From: Undaria pinnatifida
Taxonomy: Eukaryota; Sar; Phaeophyceae; Laminariales; Alariaceae
Assembly: GCA_012845835.1 (NCBI GenBank)
Contig: JABAKD010000029.1
Location: forward strand, 14,921,453 to 14,985,452
Length of the DNA: 64,000 nucleotides
Direction of reading: 5' to 3'
A model generated the notes under the pieces. It saw only the letters and a program-made list of their open reading frames with translations, did not search any database and had not been told where the DNA came from. The position numbers were made by a program, and so were the translations under genes. Of this stretch, positions 11,820-23,500 are shown in pieces. The stretch's first letter is position 1; each line of letters starts with the position of its first letter.

Positions 11820-12080
11820 CCTATCAATCCGATACATGACCAAACAGATTTTTACGAAGCAATCCGATTCCCCCCAACACAGATCTTAACCATCCCGATA
11901 ACCTCACCACATGGGCACGAACTGACCGACACCCTCGGCAAACAGGTACCGGTATCAAGCAAACCGACATCCTTGCCAGATAGGACTCAGCAATCCGACA
12001 CCCTCGCCAGACACATCTGTAGCAACCCAATGCGCTCACCACATAGGGCGCTGACAATCTGATATCCTCGCCAGATAAGG
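11820..12080. repeat. Degenerate short tandem repeat (CCGACACCCTCGCCAGA-like)
   Basis: Variants of a 30-50 bp phrase recur about six times: CAATCCGAT..., CCGATAACCTCACCACAT, CCGACACCCTCGGCAAAC, CCGACATCCTTGCCAGAT, CCGACACCCTCGCCAGAC and TGATATCCTCGCCAGAT. The copies are diverged, so the array is old. It has no coding potential in its own right. Confidence 0.6.
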
Positions 12081-12252
12081 ATAAGATAAACTGCACGTAG
12101 GGATAGAGACCAACACATATTTCCTAGCGGAGCGCCTGCCCACTCGAAAGGCCCAGGTCGATTAGCGGGTATATCCAGCCGTCTTTCGGGCGTCCAACAT
12201 CGGGAATATTCAGTCGTCATTCGGGCGTCCGACATCGGACTCGCACGGCAGG

Positions 12253-13470
12253 ACGAGACAAGGCGGCACGGCGGCTTCTTCGCCAGACAGCAAGCTAGGG
12301 CGCAAAGGGAAACAAAGGGGTGCGGGGGGACGAGCGTGCGCACACAACGAGCATATAGCGCGCATACAGCGCGTACAACGCAAGCAGCGCATATAGCACA
12401 CACAATGCATTCAACACGGCGGTTCCTCCGCCCGACAGCAAGCGAGAGCGCAAAGGCAAACAAACGCGTGCGGGAGGACAAGCCCGCGCATACAACGCAT
12501 ACAACGAACGCACACATGGCATACAACACATCGGCTTCAGAAAGCAAGCGAGAGCGCAAACGGAAGCAAACGCACGCGGAGGGACGAGTGTGTAGATACA
12601 ACGAGCGCGCACAGCGCATAACAACACATTGTTACAAGGCTTAGTTTGAGTAAGCCGTTGGTTAACCTTTGCAAGTGATCAAGCGGACTATTACCCCACT
12701 AATTCTTCAACAAACGGCGTCGACGGCAGGACCATGGGTTTTTGGGGTCGTGGGTTCGAATCCCAACATCCACAATAATAAACGTTTTCAGACTTTCCCC
12801 GTGTCGGACTTGAAAAATACTCTCCCCTGTATACCCAAGAAATGAAACCGCTTGGATACTGACAGGTCCGCCCGTATATCCGGCCGACCTGCTATCTCGC
12901 CGTTTGAGGGAGTGTTGTAAGGCTTAGTTTGGGTAAGCTATTGGTTTACCTTTGCAAGTGGTCAAACGGACTTATACCCCACTAATTTCTTAACATACAG
13001 CGCATAAAGCAGATTAATGCAGCGCAAAGCAACACATGCAGCGCCTGCAACGCAGGCAACGCATAAAGCACATACAGCGCATACAACATGGCGGTTCCTT
13101 CGCTAGACAGCAAGCGAGAGCGCAAAGGGTAACAAACGTGAGCGGGGGGACGAGCGTGCGCATAAAACGAGCGCATACAGCCCATACAACATATGCAGCG
13201 CATATGCAACATAAGCAGCGCAAACAACACGGCGGTTTCTTCGCCGGACGGCAAGCGAGAGCGCAGAGATAAACAAACGCTTTCGGAGGGACGGTCCTGT
13301 GCATACAATGGGCACGTACGCACATGCAGCGCATACGTCACGTACAGGGCATACATCACATGCAGCGCACACATTACATGAAGCGCATACAACAAGGCGG
13401 CTCTTCGCCAGACAACAAATGAGAGCGCAAAGGGACACAAGCGAGTGCGGGGGGGAGAGCATGCTCAAAC
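12253..13470. repeat. Minisatellite array (GGCGG..CGCCAGACAGCAAGCGAGAGCGCAAA units)
   Basis: Six copies of an approximately 85-bp block (near 12253, 12413, 12527, 13086, 13226 and 13390) carry GGCGGTTCCTTCGCC, ACAGCAAGCGAGAGCGCAAA and GGGGGACGAGCGTGCGCA. They are separated by variable stretches of GCGCATACAAC repeats. The array is interrupted between copies three and four by the TRIM-like insertion at 12630-12995. The cysteine-rich open frames on the minus strand across it are translations of the repeat and are not genes. Confidence 0.85.
12630..12995 (+). mobile_element. TRIM-like mini LTR retrotransposon
   Basis: Two 83-bp direct repeats (12630-12712 and 12913-12995) differ at a modest number of positions. 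Each begins TGTT and ends AACA or CAACA, the TG...CA termini of LTRs. The 200-bp interior has no coding capacity. Directly before the right repeat lies TTTGAGGGAG, a credible polypurine tract that sets plus orientation. The interior carries GTGGGTTCGAATCCCAAC (around 12755-12775), which contains a perfect Pol III B-box/T-arm sequence. Size and layout fit terminal-repeat retrotransposons in miniature. A clean target-site duplication is not visible, possibly because the element sits inside a tandem array. Confidence 0.75.
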
Positions 13471-13834
13471 AGCGCAAGCAGTACATATTGCACATTAATT
13501 CACAAAGCACATACAATGAAAGCAGCGAATACAACATGTGCAGCGCATACAGCACATACAGCTCATACACATGCGACGCGTACAGTATATTCAAAAAATG
13601 AAAAAACCGCACAGTATATATATATAACACACGAGACACATACCGCGCATATAACAACCGCAGCAAGTCAGCCTTCTTTGGCATTTCAACCGAATCCACT
13701 ATCCAAGAAAACTAAATGTTGGAATGAAAATGAGTTTATCTTATTAAGTTCGCCCGAAGTTTCGAGCACCGTACGAGAAAAAAAAAGGAACGTGAACAAA
13801 AACGAACTCGTGATTAGGCTAGACGGGTAACGCG

Positions 13835-13955
13835 CTTTAACGCTGGTTTTCGCTTTAACGCTGGTTTTCGTGTCCTTAATCGGGGTTGTCGCGTGCTCAG
13901 TCGTAGTTGTCGCGTGCTCAGTCGTGGTTGTCGCGTGCTCGGTCGTGTAGATAAA
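13835..13955. repeat. Tandem repeats of about 20 bp
   Basis: CGCTTTAACGCTGGTTTT occurs twice in tandem. It is followed by three copies of a 21-bp unit, GTCGCGTGCTCAGTCGTGGT with single-base variants. Confidence 0.85.
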
Positions 13956-14329
13956 TCAAAGCGTAAGAGCGACCGAAGTGAGACGCCGACAACGGACACC
14001 GAGCATCTGGCAATGACAAGCGGACACAGGACAGCGTGCACCGAACCGCGCCAGAACCATACTAACGAACGCCCGACGTACGTACGTCGCGAATTCTCGA
14101 GCGGGCGGGCGAGCGGTGATGATCCGAAGCTTTCGAACCATGGAGGGTTGTACAACATTTTTAATTACTTTTTCGATTCGGCTCCTGCGGACACGAAATG
14201 TCTCTTTGCGACCAGCGATATACCTACTGCAACCCCCCAACACCAATGTCCCAAAAAAACATTTCATGCCCGTACCGCCAGTTCTTCCTTCCAGCACCCC
14301 AGATCCCAGCCCAGAAATCCCAGGCCCTT

Positions 14330-16110
14330 CTTCTCATCAGACCCCGAATATCCCCAGGCCACATGCCACAGACCACAGACCCCATCGTGCGGGCCACAGG
14401 CCTTCTAGCGCAGGCCACAAACCACAGGCCGCAGACCCCCTACATAGCCCAGATCGATTGACTCATCCTCCAGCCCACGGTCCAGCCCATCCAGGAACAC
14501 TCGTCTGCGAGGAAAGACACAGAACCAACAGCAAAACAAGGACCCCGTGCCATCGACTCCAGAAGACGCGCCCCCGCCTCAGACCAGACCAGACTTCACC
14601 AGGCCACAGACCCCCTAGCCCAGATCGAACGACCTATTCTCCAGCCCACGGTCCAGCCATCCAGGCAATCCGTCTGCGAGCAGAGAAACAGAACCAACAG
14701 CAAAACAAAGGCCCGGCTCCAGCAAGACAAGTACCCTGACCAGAAGAACCTCATACCAGAAGACACCATACCATACCATGCCATACCATACCAAAAAACC
14801 ACCCGTTTTCGCACTTACTCGGGGTCTCTCCATGAGGCTACTTGCCCGCATCCAGCTCACGGTCCAGCCAGCCAGGCAACCCATCTGCGGAATGAGAAAC
14901 AGCCCCAACAGAGGAACAAGGACCCTGTTCCATCTATGACCCCAGAAGACGCCCTCCATTCTCAGATCAGACCAGCCTCAGACCAGCCCTAAGACCACTT
15001 TAATCTCAGACCAGACCAGCCTCCGACCAGCCGTAAGACTAGACCAGACCCAGACCAGACCAAAGAACCTTCCGTTATTGCACTTGCTCGGGGTTCCTCC
15101 TTGCCGCTACTTGCCCGCAGCCCCGAGCCTAGGTTGGGCGAAAGGTCCTCGTGGCCACCTCTGACCACACTTGAGCCTGCCTGAACGAGGGAAGGGGGGT
15201 CAACGGGGGCAGGGGGCAAATTCCGATCCGATCCTACCCACTACTGCTGAACGTTCCTTCCGTGCGTAACACAAACTTTAAGGCCTACCTGGCATACCCT
15301 AAAAAGACAACACTCGCCATCAGATAGCCTCATCAGCCAATAAGATAGCCTCCGACCAGATCCGACCTGACCAATCCAGACCAAAGCACCACCCGTGTTC
15401 GCACTTGCTCCAGACCAGACCAGACCAGACTCGACCAGACCAGACCAGACCAGATCAGACCAGACCAAGAACCACCGTTTTCGCATTTGCTCGGCGTCCC
15501 CCCCTGCCGCTACTTGCCCGCCTGCCGAGCCTAGGATAGGCGGAAGGTCCTCGGGGCCATCTCTGTCCATACCTGAGCCAGCCTGAATGAGGAGGGGGCG
15601 ATTAGAAGGGGCTGAGGGGGCAACGTCCTATCCGATCCGCCTACTGCGGGATCTGCCATCATAGATCTGCCATCAGAGTGTACTGCAAAACGCAACACTA
15701 CTGCTGCAACGCCTACCTGGGATGATAACATACGCAACGAGATAGCCTCACGCAATCAGGTAGACTAGCCTCAGGAAATCAGATCGACTAGCCCCAGGAA
15801 ATCAGATAGACTAGCCCCAGGAAATCGGATAGACTAGCCTCAGGAAATCAGATAGACTAGCCTCAGGAAATCAGATACCCTCGGACCAGACCAGACCATA
15901 CCAGACCCAAACCAGACCAGACCCAGCTCAATCAAGACCAAAGAACTCCACATTGTTCCAGACCAGACCAGACCAAACCAAAGAACCACCCGTTTCTGCA
16001 CTTGCTCAGGGTCCCTCCCTGCCGCTACTTGCCCGCCTCCCCAGCCTAGCATTCCCGAGGCCACTTGGCCACACCTGGGTATGCCTAAATGAGGAGGGGG
16101 CAATTGAAGG
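14330..16110. repeat. Complex satellite: CCAGACCAGA runs within 270-510 bp macro-units
   Basis: A block containing AAAGAACCACCCGTTTTCGC, ACTTGCTCGGGGTC, GCCGCTACTTGCCCGC and AGCCTAG recurs near 14791, 15061, 15466 and 15979, with a truncated copy near 15383. The intervals are filled with CAGACCAGACC or CCATACC microsatellite. The longest clean dinucleotide-like run is 15411-15465. Rapid unit-length change through the embedded microsatellite is likely. No gene is seen. Confidence 0.85.
15755..15885. repeat. 23-bp tandem repeat (AAATCAGATAGACTAGCCTCAGG)
   Basis: About five to six near-identical copies of a 23-bp unit run head to tail, with CC/CT and A/G variants. The AGCC...CAG core also occurs as scattered single copies nearby (15320-15350, 16215-16290). 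Confidence 0.9.
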
Positions 16111-16429
16111 GGGAAGGGGGCAACGTCCAATCCAATCCTATGCACTACTGCTGAACTTCTCATCCGTGTGAAAGCTAACGAATACGGTATCATAGCACCC
16201 GCAATCAGAGAGACAGCCTGACGCAATCACGTAGTATTGGACAATGGGACAGCGTAGGCAACCAGGTAGCTCCGGGCAATCAGATGGCCTCAAAGACAAT
16301 CAGAGAGCCCTGGCAACCACAAAGGGACGGCACAAAGAAACATACGCTCACGCATGACTGGCAAAAACAAAAAACAGAAAACGAAGACAAAAATCTCAGC
16401 TCTACTGAGGCACCGTGTCCAAGCTGCAC

Positions 16430-16695
16430 ACACCCGTTGTGCACTCATGGAGCTCTTTTGAAGAAAATGCGACCGATTTTGTGGTGCTCACTTTTAAGAA
16501 AATGGGATCAACTTGTGGTGCTCATCTTGATAACATCGGACCAACTTGGGTGCTCATTTCCAGAAAATCGGACCAACTAGTGGTGCTCATTTTAATAAAA
16601 CGGGGCCAACTAGTAGTGGTGCTCATTTCAAGAAAATCGGGCCGACTTGTGGTGCTCCTTTCAATAAAATGCGACCCAATTGGTGCAATGCGACG
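16430..16695. repeat. Roughly 40-bp tandem repeat (GTGGTGCTCATTTCAAGAAAATCGG)
   Basis: Six to seven copies of an approximately 38-43 bp unit with the constant core GTGGTGCTCATTT-AAAAT-GG-CCAACT. The spacing varies by a few bases, so the open frame that spans it gives a repetitive hydrophobic peptide of no recognisable family. Confidence 0.85.
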
Positions 16696-16699
16696 GTGC

Positions 16700-18085
16700 T
16701 GTCATCCTCAGTTTAGCAACGAGACCATTTCCTTCGAGACTCCTCGACAGTTCCCCTACCAAACGCGCGAAAAAAACAAGAGCACAAACACAGCGCACCA
16801 TTACCCCCGACCCCTGAACGTTATCCCGCGCAACAAGCATCAAAAGCCTGTGGGCCTGGCTAGGACCGTATGCGATGCTACCTACCAAGAGCAACGGACT
16901 CTTATTATGGGCCCATACGGCGTCATCCGTCGATCGAATTTCCGGATAACACCCGTAGGGTCGCTCACGCCCAATGTGTGTCACCATATATCCCTACGTG
17001 TATCGAACTCGCAACAGGCCGAAGCCCCCGGTACATATATTGGAGTATAAACGGTGCGGCAAGAAACGCATGAACAGAAAAAAAAAGACAAGACAAGAAA
17101 AGAAAAAAAAAAGTATAGAACAAGAAGAAAAAAAAAAGCGAAGAAAAAAAGAAGAAAACAACAAAAAACAAAACAAAAACAAAAACGCCACGAGCACTGG
17201 GAACCCTCGGCAAAAAAAACACCTCCTTCCAAAACGCCCAAAGCCGACGACGCGTCCACCTGTTTTCTTCCAGGTTTTTTCCTCTTTTCCCCTTTTCCAC
17301 AGAGACAGGAGCCTCGTAACCCTTCCTTCCCTCCCTCCCTCCGTAATGGAAGAAACGCCCCAGCACCACATCACTCATCCCAGAGAGGTCAACAGCCCCT
17401 AAATCAGGAACTGACGTCGACGACAGAAAAGCCGATGGTGCTTGGCCGTCCTATTCGCTTCAACATTTCTCACTCAGGAACGAGAGGGCCGGTCAGGAGC
17501 AAAGTTGACGCGAATCTTCTAGTTGCTTTGGGAGCGGGGCGCTGAACAGATCCGTTGATGATCCTCAGCGAGAGTGCCTACTCCTGCTGCGGCTGCGGGG
17601 GAGGGCAACGGTTAAAAAAAAAAACGTGTGAACGCGTAACGCCCAAAAAACGAGGCATCGCAAAAAAAGAAAAACGAGTTACACCAGTTCTCCCATAAAA
17701 AAATAAACGTTGGGATCGGTTGCACAATACAAAAAAAATGCTGCTGCACATGTACTGCCGAGAAAAAAAAAGAGACGTTGGAATCGACCGCAACACGAAA
17801 AAAAAGACTAGGGTACGGGTAGAGCCCATAGAAAAAACGGGACATTGGAGTTGACCGAAGCACGTATGCTCGTGCAAGCAAAAAGTGACTACGTTTGTTT
17901 TAGTTAGCTTAGCTCCCTGCGCTGGCATTTTGGAGAAGGCTACAGCTATCACTACCTTCCAAAAACAACCCTCCCCCCCCCCCCTTATTAACCCCTTTGC
18001 AACTGGAAACCCGTTTTGAAGGAAGACATATTTGAAGATAGTATTGGGAGAGTTTTTTGGGGCTCTTAAGGGGTTAATCGCAGTG
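16700..18085. other. No gene recognised; A-rich simple sequence
   Basis: 17060-17215 and 17610-17860 are A-rich tracts broken by short unique words such as ACGTTGG-ATCG. A pyrimidine-rich patch lies at 17270-17340. The lysine-rich and phenylalanine-rich frames here are composition artefacts. From about 17895 the sequence becomes similar to the 3' flank of the SR gene (see the entry at 17895). Confidence 0.5.
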
Positions 18086-18240
18086 TCACCTGTGACGAGC
18101 AGGAGAACGGCTACGCCTGCAGCTATGGTTGCGACCATGTCCATTGCGGCCATGTCCTCCCAGCACGGAAAATACTCCGAAATCGTACCTACCCCGGTAT
18201 CTACCAGGGTAAGATCAACAGAACCAGATTCGATACCCGG
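17895..18240 (-). pseudogene. Duplicated 3'-terminal exon of the SR gene (exon 7')
   Basis: On the minus strand an open segment ends in CRRSRSPARHR followed by TGA (18086-18088), the same C-terminus as the SR gene's exon 7 (RSRSPARHR, TAA). The two match closely over about 50 bp including the stop region. The downstream flanks also correspond (AGTTAGCTTAGCTCCCTGCG here, AGCTAGCTTAGCTTCCTGC near 20385). Upstream, the copy has a Gly/Arg-rich reading (GRYRGRYDFG ... GGHGRNGHGRNH) open to a stop about 130 nt before the match. It lies about 2.4 kb beyond the SR stop on the same strand. It is either a relic of partial tandem duplication or an alternative last exon; the sequence alone cannot decide. 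Confidence 0.7.
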
Positions 18241-18589
18241 GTACCATAAAGGTATACAACAGTAAAATACCCTACCGCACATACCCTTGCAACTTTCCAA
18301 AACAAAACAAGTCGCCACTACCCTTCCGGTCTGCTATCAACAAATACCCGTCATGAATACAGACCCGATAATGTTGGTTGGCAGTGTGCACTGAGCGTTG
18401 CTCAGCTTTCTTGGGCGCATTTTTGAGCTTTTGTCGTGCTAACTTTCGGTGAGGATCACCCCTCGGTCCGAAACTCCCTCATCGTGACCCCCGACCCCAA
18501 CTGCATCGAGAGCGGCCTCGGGCATGCTTGCGCCGTGCCCTGGCTGCTCGGCTGGCCGGGTGTGCTCTACTCGTTTCTTACTACATTAT

Positions 18590-18690
18590 TTCGAATGCGT
18601 CAGCTGTGACTTGGACCAGTTGAGTGGTCGAATATTCAACGTTGCAAGCTGCGTGATGCGTGACAGTCTCGTGGCCAAAGATTCCGGGGT
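18590..18690. repeat. Dispersed repeat shared with 63590-63670
   Basis: The phrase order GCGTCAGCTGTGAC - GACC-GTTGAGTGGT - GCAAGCTGCGTGAT is repeated at 63595-63665 with substitutions (GCGTCAACTGTGAC, GGTTAAGTGGT, GCAAGCTGCGTGATAT). The end also resembles 62855-62880. This links the region to the repeat family that fills 62.1-63.8 kb. Confidence 0.6.
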
Positions 18691-18699
18691 GACGGTCTA

Positions 18700-20500
18700 G
18701 CTTTGACCCGTCAAAAACCTAAAACCTCTTCAATATAAAAAAAGTGTTGGGGGGAAGCTCTTGGCAGCTGTTCGGCAAGGGGCAAAGGTGCCGTCAACCG
18801 ACAATCTATGCTCGCTCGTGACGGTAAAAATATTCCGTTTTTGATGCCAGGACCCGGGGAGGCCCCCTTCTTGCGTGGCCGAGACGAAAGAGGCCACCGC
18901 CTCCGCAGCTTTTGACAGGTCATCGCGGCAAGAGCGAGGGCAATATGGGCAAGGGCGGCCGGTCTCGTGCCCCGCCGTTGTGGGTGAGTTGAGGGGCGGG
19001 CGTTACAGAAACGAGCGTCGAATGAGCGATTCCGAGGATTTTATGTGTGAACGTACCAATTCTCCGCAAAAAAAAATGAGATTCGTTCACTAGCCTAAAG
19101 TCGCGAAACGAGCGTTGCGAGTCTCTCCGGCTACTACGCATGGTGAACGAGCGGGCTCCGTGGCGCAGAGATGGCGGGGTCCTTGGTTCCGGCCGAATCG
19201 GATGAATCTACGCCGCCGGAGGAGCGGTGCTGTGGGTGCTGTGGTGGAGGTTCAAACGGTGTGCATGATTTTGTTGTGTGGAATAGTACAGCACCATCAA
19301 GTGAAGCATGGGGTTTGGATTGTATTGTGAAGGCGTGTTGCCTTTTTCGTAAGAAACCTCCAAGAAAAAAAACTTACGTACGAGCACATCTGCCAATTAC
19401 GACGATGTATCGTATGATACATACGACACATATGACACGCAGGTTGCAAAGCTGAATTTGGATCAAAATTATGTTTTGTCCATCTCACAGCTGATATTGT
19501 ATTCGTATTTGTTTTAAATATGTACGAGTACTCGTACAACGGAGAGAAGAGAGGAGGGAGGTCCAGGTACAAGGTTGGACTGCAAAAAATGGCGATGATA
19601 CCTCGGCAGCAAAAGTACGCTCGAGGTACGAGGTGGTTCGGCCATTACTGTTGCTGCTTGTTGCTACTACTTGTTGTTGCTGCTGCTGTTGTCATAGCAG
19701 TACTGACATACTGCATGTCGGTACTCGAGTATACCGGGCATATGACACCATCATCGCGGATTTCTCGTTTTCCCAACCGGACCATTGTTTTCTGCCTTTA
19801 ATATACACAAAAACACCCTCTACACTAGCTCGACAACCTGTAATGGAGGGCTCTCCGTACAAGGATAGTTTATAGATTCGACGTGAAACCGTATCATGGT
19901 TGAGGTGACACCACGTGATATTAGATGTCACATTCACGTCAAGGCCATCATAGATGGGCGATAATGTAGGTGACGATTATGGGACAAGCAGGACGGCCCT
20001 CATCTCACTACGCTGCCCTACCCTGCCTTGTCTTTCTCTGTCTGTCTTTTAGCGTTGTATGTAGAGAACTAATGTATAAGCTATGAGCCTAGCCAGCGAG
20101 CCATGAGGAGAGGTGAATAAAGACACCTGAACCCATGAGGGGCACGCTTCCCAACACCGACCAACCACGGATCCCCCACTCGGAGTACCGTGACAAGCTT
20201 ATATTTGCAACACGACACCATAATTTTTGAACCCACACCGTACACCCCTTGGCAGTACTCATTCGCTTTTGCGGTCCGTCTCCGCTTCTTCCACCTCTGC
20301 CTTACGGGCATGTGCGGAGCCGCAAGCAGGGGTCAGCCCTCCGCGGCGAAGTCCACCTTGTACCCTGTATATAGAGCATATATAGCTAGCTTAGCTTCCT
20401 GCACTGGTTGCGCTGCGATAGCTACGTACAGCTGTCACAACTTTCCAACAAGGAAAATAGCAACACCACCCCTCTATTGTAATCTGCCACTGCAGCAGGG
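18700..20500. other. 3' flank of the SR gene; no confident gene
   Basis: The stretch contains a short plus-strand ATG exon candidate (18945-18983, see findings) and an open frame at 19171-19400 with ERCCGCCGGG, neither tied to a family. 19640-19700 is a TTGCTGCTG-type microsatellite. The 3' UTR of the SR transcript should begin at 20500 and run leftwards; no polyadenylation signal is certain. Confidence 0.4.
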
Positions 20501-23500
20501 TTACCTGTGACGAGCAGGAGAACGGCTGCGGCTGCGGCTAGCGTCGCGACCACGCCAACCCCCTCCGCGGCCCCTTGACATATCGGGCGAAGGAGACCGC
20601 TCACGCCGGCGGGGGGGAGAGCGCGATACACTGCGAGAGCGGCGGGATCGCGAGCGGCTGCGAGAGCGACTGTCGCGGTTGTTGCTTTCCTGCGGTCAAG
20701 GGTTAATAAAAAAGGTAAAAACAGAGGCGTGATAGGAGGCCGGACAGAAGAAGGGGCAGGGGGCAGGAAAGGGAGCAGGATGGTGAAAAAGAGAGGGAAA
20801 ATAAAGAGGGAAGGGAGGGGAGGGGAGCGGGGGGTAGCCGAAGTGGGACGTGAGAAGCTGCACGACACACGCGAAGCATGGCGACATTCGTGACGCACGC
20901 TCTTGCCATAACAGACGGATGCCAAGATCGGACCTCTCGTTTTGATTTTTGCTCATACACATGGGCGCCGAAAGGGGTACGAGAAAGTTTAAACTTTCAC
21001 TCACCTTCCTGACACGTACATACTTGCATACAAGAACAAAGCCAACTTGTATTCATCCCAACGAAAGCGCACGTGCGAAGAAAAAAAAAATCGAACTCGA
21101 GCTTCAACCGACATAGGGCCCAAACTAATCGTGTGGTAGCTGTAAATGTACAACTAGGAAAATTGCATTCCTGTTATGGGAAGCAGAGAAAATACGGAGT
21201 CAAGGCCGATCCAAGAAATGCAGCCTTAGGCTGTTACCACGACATCGTAGCATGCGACTTTACTGACCTCCCTGACGCGGATGTACTTGCCACCAAGGCG
21301 CGTGTCGTCCAGGTTGCGGATGGCCGCCTTCATGTCATCCCGTGAGAGGTACTCCACAACTCCTGAGACACCAACAGATGATACAACCGGGGGAAGGGAA
21401 GAGGTAGGCCGTGCGTTACCCTTTGTGGAACTGGGTCCACGTTTTGGGACAAGAATGATTGGTGATTAGCCTGGGAGGAAAATTGCAGTTCTACAGCATT
21501 CAATTTAAGGCATCGTTCAAGCAGTCCAACAGATAGGCTGTCACCTTTGCTGGCAGCATGCCTGGGTTCAAATACCTCGGTCGGTATTCTTACCAGCTAT
21601 CACGCAGTCCGACCAGGTACCCCCGTATCGCTCAACAGCTACAAATATACCAAACCACGTCATATATAGCAACATCACCCTATCCATAGTTACCCTACAA
21701 AAACATACACACAAGCCAGACTTTGCAATACGATACGTTTGAAAAAAGGGTTATTCACCCAACAAAATAAAAGGAAAGAAAGGGTCCCTCACTCACCCCA
21801 TCGGCGGCCATGGCGGAAGAAGACATCGCTGTACAGCACCTGCCCCGCCTGCCTTCCGAAGTCCTGTATACAGCGCCGAGCGATATTACGCGTATGGAAG
21901 GGCCGAAAAAAAATTGAGCGCGGCTCCGACGCAAAGGCAATGGCGGGATTGTTATTTTCGTGCGCCCGAAGACGGACGGTAATCAACGTGTAGGATTTGT
22001 TTGAACAGACAAAATTCAGGACCGGTATAGGAACTTACAGGCAGGCGTTTTCATTTGATGGTTGCACTTCTGAAAAAATAGGGAACGTTGTTAGAATAAT
22101 TGTATTCAATAGGGTGCGCAAAAGGCGTGCATGACACGAACCCGCATTCGGGTGCGGCAAAATAAATTCAACCCTTCGACCGTGGAAGGCCGTGTCATAA
22201 GGCCGTTTCTGAGGGCCGTTTCTTAACGTCAGTCGGCTTTGTACAAGTTGTACTAAGTATGTTTTTTTCAGGCCACTAATGCTTTCGGCCCGGAGAGTGA
22301 GCAAATCGGGTCCATTTCGGCGGTCGGGATCCCGCTTGTCATATTCAACTATCCTTAGTAATCATAATTCCTTTGTGCCACAAGTAAAGGTCCTTATGAT
22401 TACACAGACCCGTAGCTGTAGTCGTGTCCGATGCCGTAGGCAACACTTTCTTTAAAATCTTCGGTGTTTTTTTAGGTGAAGCCCGTCTTCTTTTTTTTTT
22501 GCACGCACCACCCTGCACGCATGAATGGCCGAAAAAAAACAGTTGGCCCCCAAAAGGCCATATTAAGCCCCTTTTCCAGGGGCGAAAAAGTGTCGGACAA
22601 AAACAAAAACAAAACAAAAACGCCTTCGCGAACGCCTCCTGATAATATGTTACCATCCTGCCTAACGTCTCTGCCCTCTGCCGCACCGTCACCCCGGTAT
22701 GCTCCACACAAAAGTCGTTATCGCCTATCATACGGAGTGTATGGTCGTAAACCTTCAAGAGGCTCTGCCAAACCCACCAAAATTCCCAATTTTTGACCCA
22801 CTAATGATCAGAAAGCACGAGTCGTTTTTTGTTTTCCGTATTTGTAAATGAGAATCACCAAATCTATAGCTCTTCAACAAACCTAACTAATGCATCGTGG
22901 ACAACTCCATTGGCGAGATATGATGTGCCCTTCATAAGGACCTTTACTTATGGCACAGAGGAAGTATTAATATTTAAACAACTCAGTCTAGTCGATAATA
23001 ATGCAAAATGTTTGCTAGAGTCGTGCAAGTTTTTCCTACGTTGTACCCAAAGAAGATAACAGAAGGGCAGAAGTCAGAGTTTGGCGCCGTACGTATTTTT
23101 TATCATAACATACAAAGAATATCAACACCACGCAGTAGGTACCAGGTATCGCATTTAAGGAGTGCCGGCATCTTACCTTGAGGCCCTGCCAGCTGGCGTG
23201 AGCGTCAAGGCCTTCCACGATGATACATATGTGGCATGCACGGTATGTATACCTCAACACATAGTTTGGTCCATGTATCATAAAAACATTTTGATAACAA
23301 TAATAATATCAAACTTACCTCGATCTGAGAGTAGATTCGACAACAACACCCTCGTATGATCTGGTATGGTATTATGATCATACTACTGCTGTTATACGAG
23401 GTAGTGAGTGAGTGCTGTACATCGTTTAAGACTTCGTTTTAGAGTAAAGGCACAAGGTAAATATCATATCAAATATCATATCAAATATCATATCAACTGC

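Noticed and set aside
12735-12780. tRNA gene suggested by the GGTTCGAATCC motif
   Set aside because: Only a T-arm-like stem is present; no D-arm, anticodon stem or acceptor pairing can be drawn.
12000-13700. Several long cysteine/arginine-rich frames
   Set aside because: They are produced by the minisatellite array. The same peptide recurs in different frames, as expected for a non-coding repeat.
9360-16700. CRISPR array
   Set aside because: The repeats are degenerate tandem units without constant-length unique spacers, and the window is eukaryotic.
16974-17880. Lysine-rich and phenylalanine-rich open frames
   Set aside because: They follow A-rich or T-rich simple sequence.
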